NCBI GenBank assembly: GCA_964431735.1
Contig: CAYSLJ010000142.1
Location: forward strand, 1 to 17,832
Source of the DNA: CALARM01 sp964431735
GTDB taxonomy: Bacteria; Vulcanimicrobiota; SpSt-956; JAKJGF01
DNA: 17,832 nucleotides
Reading direction: 5' to 3'
Below the pieces are notes generated by a model, which did not search any database, was not told where the DNA came from, and saw nothing but the letters and a program-made list of their open reading frames with translations. The translations under genes and the position numbers were made by a program. Below are positions 15,122 through 17,832 of this stretch, piece after piece (position 1 is the first letter of the stretch; every line of letters starts with the position of its first letter).

Positions 15122-15262
15122 GTGTATTTCATAACTTATTATAATTAAATAATTCGTGATGCGTAATGCGTAATGCGTAATGGGTTATTACCCCTTCCAT
15201 CACGCATCACGCTTTACGCATTACGAGAGCATTAATTATGAATTTGTATGAAACTAACTATA
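15118..15262. mobile_element. MITE-like element, copy B (145 bp)
   Basis: The left end TATAGTGTATTTCATAA and the right end TATGAAACTAACTATA match the two end variants of copies A and C, with TA at both borders. The centre is a long imperfect hairpin of heptamer repeats (15155-15224), and the unique segment shared by A and C is missing. It is therefore a shorter member of the same family. It fills most of the 301-bp gap between the divergently transcribed decarboxylase and small TPR genes. Confidence 0.78.
15155..15224. repeat. Palindromic heptamer array inside MITE B
   Basis: GTGATGC, GTAATGC, GTAATGC and GTAATGG run from 15156 to 15183, and complementary units (ATCACGC, ATCACGC, TTTACGC, ATTACG) follow at 15199-15224. 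Together they can fold into a stem of about 29 bp with few mismatches. The units are GTRATGC, one C-to-T step from the GTRACGC units of copies A, C and D. Confidence 0.7.
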
Positions 15263-15385
15263 TTTATATGCTATTCAGCATAATTTATAAAATGATATAA
15301 ATATTCATTGAAATTACAGTTGTCTTCTGATAATATTATTAGGACTGTTTATTGTCAGTGAGCATGACTACAAAGGTGATTGATT

Positions 15386-15871
15386 ATGAAAAAAGAAGAT
15401 ATAAATATCCTTATTAATCAGGCATATTACTTTCTGTCTCTCAATCGTTTGAATGAAGCAGAAGAGATATGTATGAAGATCCTTGAGATTGATGGTAAAA
15501 ATCTTACTGCTCTCGATCATCTCGGTTTCATAAAATATTTTAAGAATGAATTTCAGGAAGGATTGGATTTTTGCAATAAATCTATAGAAATATCTCCTGA
15601 ACATGCCTATGGTCACAAGGGAAAAGGTCTTCATCTGGTCAAACTTGGCAGGCTGGAAGAGGGGATAGATTTCCTTAAAAAAGCTATAAAACTGGATCCT
15701 GATTTTATAGATCCCTATTATGATCTGTCATTAACCCTTTATGAACATAACAGGCCGGAAGAAGCCAGGAAATATCTGATTAAAGGAGCGAAAAGATGTA
15801 AAGATAAAAATATGAGAATATTACTTGGAAAACTCTTTGATTTAGTAGAAGAAAAAATAAAGGGTGGATAA
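15386..15871 (+). CDS. Small TPR-repeat protein
   Basis: The 161-residue protein is made of about four tetratricopeptide repeats, clearest at residues 35-103 (KNLTALDHLGFIKYFKNEF, then AYGHKGKGLHLVKLGRLEE). There is no signal peptide, membrane segment or extra domain, so it is likely a cytoplasmic protein-protein interaction module. The ATG at 15386 is seven bases after AAGGTGA. A TTG two codons earlier is less likely. It stands alone, bounded by MITE B upstream and MITE C 19 bp after its stop. The specific partner is unknown. Confidence 0.85.
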   Translation: MKKEDINILINQAYYFLSLNRLNEAEEICMKILEIDGKNLTALDHLGFIKYFKNEFQEGLDFCNKSIEISPEHAYGHKGKGLHLVKLGRLEEGIDFLKKAIKLDPDFIDPYYDLSLTLYEHNRPEEARKYLIKGAKRCKDKNMRILLGKLFDLVEEKIKGG

Positions 15872-15890
15872 TATATAATCTGTCACGAAT

Positions 15891-16084
15891 TATAGTTAGT
15901 TTCATAACAATGCCATATTCTAATCACTTAGGAACTGTCTGAAAATAATTACATCATAGTTATAATTTATATCGTGACGCGTAACGGGTGACGCGTGACC
16001 CTAGGATATTAATCGTTCTAACAATTTGCCGGAGTTATTTTTCTTACAGTCCTTAAATTCTAATACTTTATGAAATACACTATA
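15891..16084. mobile_element. MITE-like element, copy C (194 bp)
   Basis: The ends are TATAGTTAGTTTCATAA (left) and TATGAAATACACTATA (right), with TA at both borders. The interior is the reverse complement of copy A, so the two lie in inverted orientation about 5 kb apart. Heptamers GTGACGC, GTAACGG, GTGACGC and GTGACCC lie at 15975-16002. Relative to copy A this block is 21 nt, exactly three units, longer. There is no coding frame. It lies between the small TPR gene and the radical SAM gene, 38 bp before the latter's ATG. Confidence 0.82.
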
Positions 16085-16086
16085 AT
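16081..16086 (+). promoter_or_regulatory. TATAAT at the right border of MITE C, upstream of the radical SAM gene
   Basis: The right terminus of copy C plus two flanking bases forms a perfect -10 hexamer, 36 bases before the ATG at 16123. The -35 at 17-bp spacing is weak (TTCTAA). No better promoter is seen in the 38 bp between the element and the gene, so the element may supply or strongly affect the promoter. Confidence 0.35.
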
Positions 16087-16122
16087 TATTACACACTATC
16101 ATATAAAAGGAGTGTTACATAT

Positions 16123-17298
16123 ATGAAATTAGAATTTTCTTATCCTGGAAACTGTGTATGGGAGATTACTCAGACCTGTAATATGAGGTGTCTCCACTGT
16201 GGTTCTTATGCTACCGGAAGGAGAAAAAATGAGTTAACTACCGAAGAAGCTCTGGATTTATGTGATCAGTTACATGAAATAGGTCTTACTTACATAACAA
16301 TTTCAGGGGGAGAACCGCTGCTCAGACCTGACTGGCATCTCTTGATTAAAAGACTTCTCGGAAACAATATTAATGTATCTATAATAACAAACGGTTATTT
16401 TATAAGAGAAAATCTGGAAAAACTTCTTCCTTTAAAAAACTATCTCTCTTATATAGCAGTCAGCATAGATGGTTTAAGAGATACTCATGATTATATAAGA
16501 CAGACAGATGGCGCCTTTGACAGGGCTATGGACGGGATTGGGCTCCTGAGAAATCATGGATTTGCTACAGGTGTCATAACAACTGTTTCTCGCTGGAACC
16601 TTCATGAATTGGAAGAATTGCAACTGGAACTTATGAAGCGTAAAGTACTTCACTGGCAGGTGCAGACAGTATTTCTTGGAGGAAGAATGAGGGAAAATAC
16701 GGCTCAGCTTCCTATGCCGGAAGATATTATCCCTATAGCACAGTTTATAATAAGGGAAAATAAGAAATTTAAATCAAAAAAAATTCCCATCCATACCTTT
16801 TCTGCTGATTCTCTTGGATATTGCAGCAGTATCTGTGATAATTTGATGCCGGGCTGGCAGGGATGTCAGGCAGGACTCAGAGGGCTCGGTATAGAGAGTG
16901 ACGGCACTATCAAGGGATGTCTGTCTCTGTCTCCTGAAATCAAGTCGGAGAAAGATCCTTTTGCAGAAGCTTCGATAAAAGAAAAACGATTGAAAGACAT
17001 ATGGGAAAACAAAAACGGATTCCTTTATAACAGAAGATTTGATAAAAGAAAAGTTACCGGTTTTTGCAGACATTGTAAACATCTTGAAAAATGCCGGTGT
17101 GGCTGCAGCCAATCTGCTTACTTTGCCACCGGTAGTAAATATGAAAATCCTTATTGCCTGTACAGGCTGGAATCCCTTGGCTATAATATTAATGAACCAT
17201 ATGATGCTGAAAAACTGAAGATTCGTTTTAAAGATGCTATAGAAGAAGCAAATAGCAAAAAAAAGGCTTTTAAGGAAAAATGTAACGGAAAAAAGTGA
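16123..17298 (+). CDS. Radical SAM enzyme with C-terminal SPASM domain
   Basis: The 391-residue enzyme has the radical SAM cluster motif C19-x3-C23-x2-C26 (TCNMRCLHC), and SGGEPLLRPDW is the GGE SAM-binding segment. Its SPASM domain matches the consensus exactly: C248-x12-G-x4-C266, then C315-x2-C318-x5-C324-x3-C328, and a last Cys at C345. It should bind one catalytic and probably two auxiliary [4Fe-4S] clusters. The family includes RiPP maturases, sulfatase-activating enzymes and haem-pathway enzymes. No precursor peptide, sulfatase or haem gene is in the window, so the substrate is unknown. AAGGAG lies ten bases before the ATG. It follows MITE C and stands alone. The stop codon lies within the first unit of a heptamer array. 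Confidence 0.9.
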   Translation: MKLEFSYPGNCVWEITQTCNMRCLHCGSYATGRRKNELTTEEALDLCDQLHEIGLTYITISGGEPLLRPDWHLLIKRLLGNNINVSIITNGYFIRENLEKLLPLKNYLSYIAVSIDGLRDTHDYIRQTDGAFDRAMDGIGLLRNHGFATGVITTVSRWNLHELEELQLELMKRKVLHWQVQTVFLGGRMRENTAQLPMPEDIIPIAQFIIRENKKFKSKKIPIHTFSADSLGYCSSICDNLMPGWQGCQAGLRGLGIESDGTIKGCLSLSPEIKSEKDPFAEASIKEKRLKDIWENKNGFLYNRRFDKRKVTGFCRHCKHLEKCRCGCSQSAYFATGSKYENPYCLYRLESLGYNINEPYDAEKLKIRFKDAIEEANSKKKAFKEKCNGKK

Positions 17299-17329
17299 AT
17301 GGTGATTAGTGAATAGTTTATGGTTATTG
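17295..17329. repeat. Heptamer array at the 3' end of the radical SAM gene
   Basis: Five consecutive 7-base units read GTGAATG, GTGATTA, GTGAATA, GTTTATG and GTTATTG. The TGA stop of the radical SAM gene (17296-17298) lies inside the first unit. Similar units (GTAATTA, GTGAATA) recur at 17813-17832, where the window ends. This second heptamer type shares the leading GTRA with the GTRAYGC units. Confidence 0.6.
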
Positions 17330-17360
17330 GTGGAGTATGTTTGTAATTTGATAAATAATC

Positions 17361-17499
17361 GTAAGCGTTCAGCTATCAGCAGACATCAGTCAGCTTTTAC
17401 AGGAATTACATAATAAATATTGTTAAATATTTTTTTCAGACTGATTTACACTGTCAGACTTTGTAAGTTTTATCTGATAGCTAACTGCTGAACGCTTAC
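17361..17499. mobile_element. 139-bp MITE-like element (E) with 8-bp target duplication
   Basis: The ends GTAAGCGTTCAGC (17361-17373) and GCTGAACGCTTAC (17487-17499) are perfect 13-bp inverted repeats. They are flanked by identical AAATAATC octamers at 17353-17360 and 17500-17507. Beyond the 13 bp the arms stay homologous (CTATCAG) but one carries an extra 7 bases. Units of TNTCAGC type repeat with a 7-base period inside. There is no coding frame. The ends are unrelated to copies A-C or element D. Confidence 0.75.
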
Positions 17500-17586
17500 A
17501 AATAATCTTTAAGGTCCCAGTATGAATTTATTGTAATAACCATGACCTGTTCGGTCACAACGACGTATTAGAATTTCTTCTTCCTG

Positions 17587-17601
17587 TCACGCGTTACCCG
17601 T
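17587..17601. repeat. Short GTRACGC-type repeat remnant
   Basis: GTCACGC followed by GTTACCC is two adjoining units of the same heptamer family found in elements A, C and D. No terminal inverted repeats were found around it. It could be a remnant of a decayed element. Confidence 0.45.
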
Positions 17602-17832
17602 TGAGATTCTCATATAAACTGGTAACTGACATGAACCGTTTCCGGGAAAACCAGAATAGAAATCTTAAGATTCTCTGAAATGAAACAGATCCGGGACCTT
17701 ACTTCGGTAATAATATAATGTATTTTTTTATCCGACTGAATCGTTAGATTGCGTTTTTTTACGACAGGTAAATTCACTTTTACTGAAAATTATAGTTAAT
17801 GCATATAAATCTGTAATTAGTGAATAGTGAGT

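Larger units (their letters stand above)
17299..17832. other. Gene-free 534-bp stretch holding several repeats
   Basis: No convincing reading frame exists on either strand; the longest candidates found have about 15 codons and no Shine-Dalgarno. The region holds the GTGAWTR array, element E, a short GTRACGC-type repeat at 17587-17601, and a possible start of another MITE copy at 17791. It may be the decayed end of an older gene region. Confidence 0.6.

Noticed and set aside
17736..17768. Intrinsic terminator near the right edge
   Set aside because: A T7 tract is present but the preceding AATC/GATT stem is only 4 bp and no gene ends nearby.
17299..17832. Precursor peptide for the radical SAM enzyme
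   Set aside because: Only very short frames of about 9-15 codons were found, none with a Shine-Dalgarno or a Cys- or repeat-rich core.

Overview
The window is an AT-rich bacterial chromosome segment with Shine-Dalgarno sites and sigma-70-type promoters. It carries about eleven convincing protein genes, no rRNA or tRNA, and an unusually high load of small non-coding mobile elements. No gene fixes the taxon. The low GC, a very large TPR/CHAT-type protein, secreted M1-type peptidase and abundant intergenic repeats suggest an uncultured, free-living, Gram-negative-like bacterium, but this is inference.

Left part (1-7231): a 1347-residue TPR protein on the minus strand ends inside its CHAT protease domain, before the catalytic His and Cys. 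Next comes a 309-bp inverted-repeat element (4307-4615) flanked by TTA. A textbook promoter then drives a bizarre 396-residue protein with eight runs of 6-8 lysines and an acidic C-terminal half. A cytoplasmic UshA-like metallophosphoesterase follows and ends in a strong intrinsic terminator.

Middle (7250-11666): an exported M1-type zinc peptidase with a C-terminal PDZ-like domain is tightly linked to a class I methyltransferase. A coiled-coil protein with a PD-(D/E)XK nuclease-like core follows. Then comes a decayed antitoxin/PIN-toxin pair, cut by a 193-bp MITE-like element (A). An intact mazEF-type toxin-antitoxin operon has a consensus promoter overlapped by direct repeats.

Right part (11675-17832): a PLP-dependent Orn/Lys/Arg decarboxylase and an NhaC-family antiporter form a coupled minus-strand operon. 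A small TPR protein and a radical SAM/SPASM enzyme lie on the plus strand. MITE copies B and C sit in the gaps on either side of the TPR gene. A different 139-bp element with an 8-bp target duplication (E) lies after the radical SAM gene.

The most unusual layer is in the non-coding DNA. Copies A, B and C share imperfect TATAGTTAGTTTCATAA-type ends. They carry heptanucleotide repeats of consensus GTRAYGC, and these repeats recur inside the otherwise unrelated element D and at 17587. Copies A and C are inverted relative to each other and differ by exactly three heptamers (21 nt). The other notable items are the poly-lysine-run protein, the truncated CHAT protein and the MITE-killed PIN toxin.
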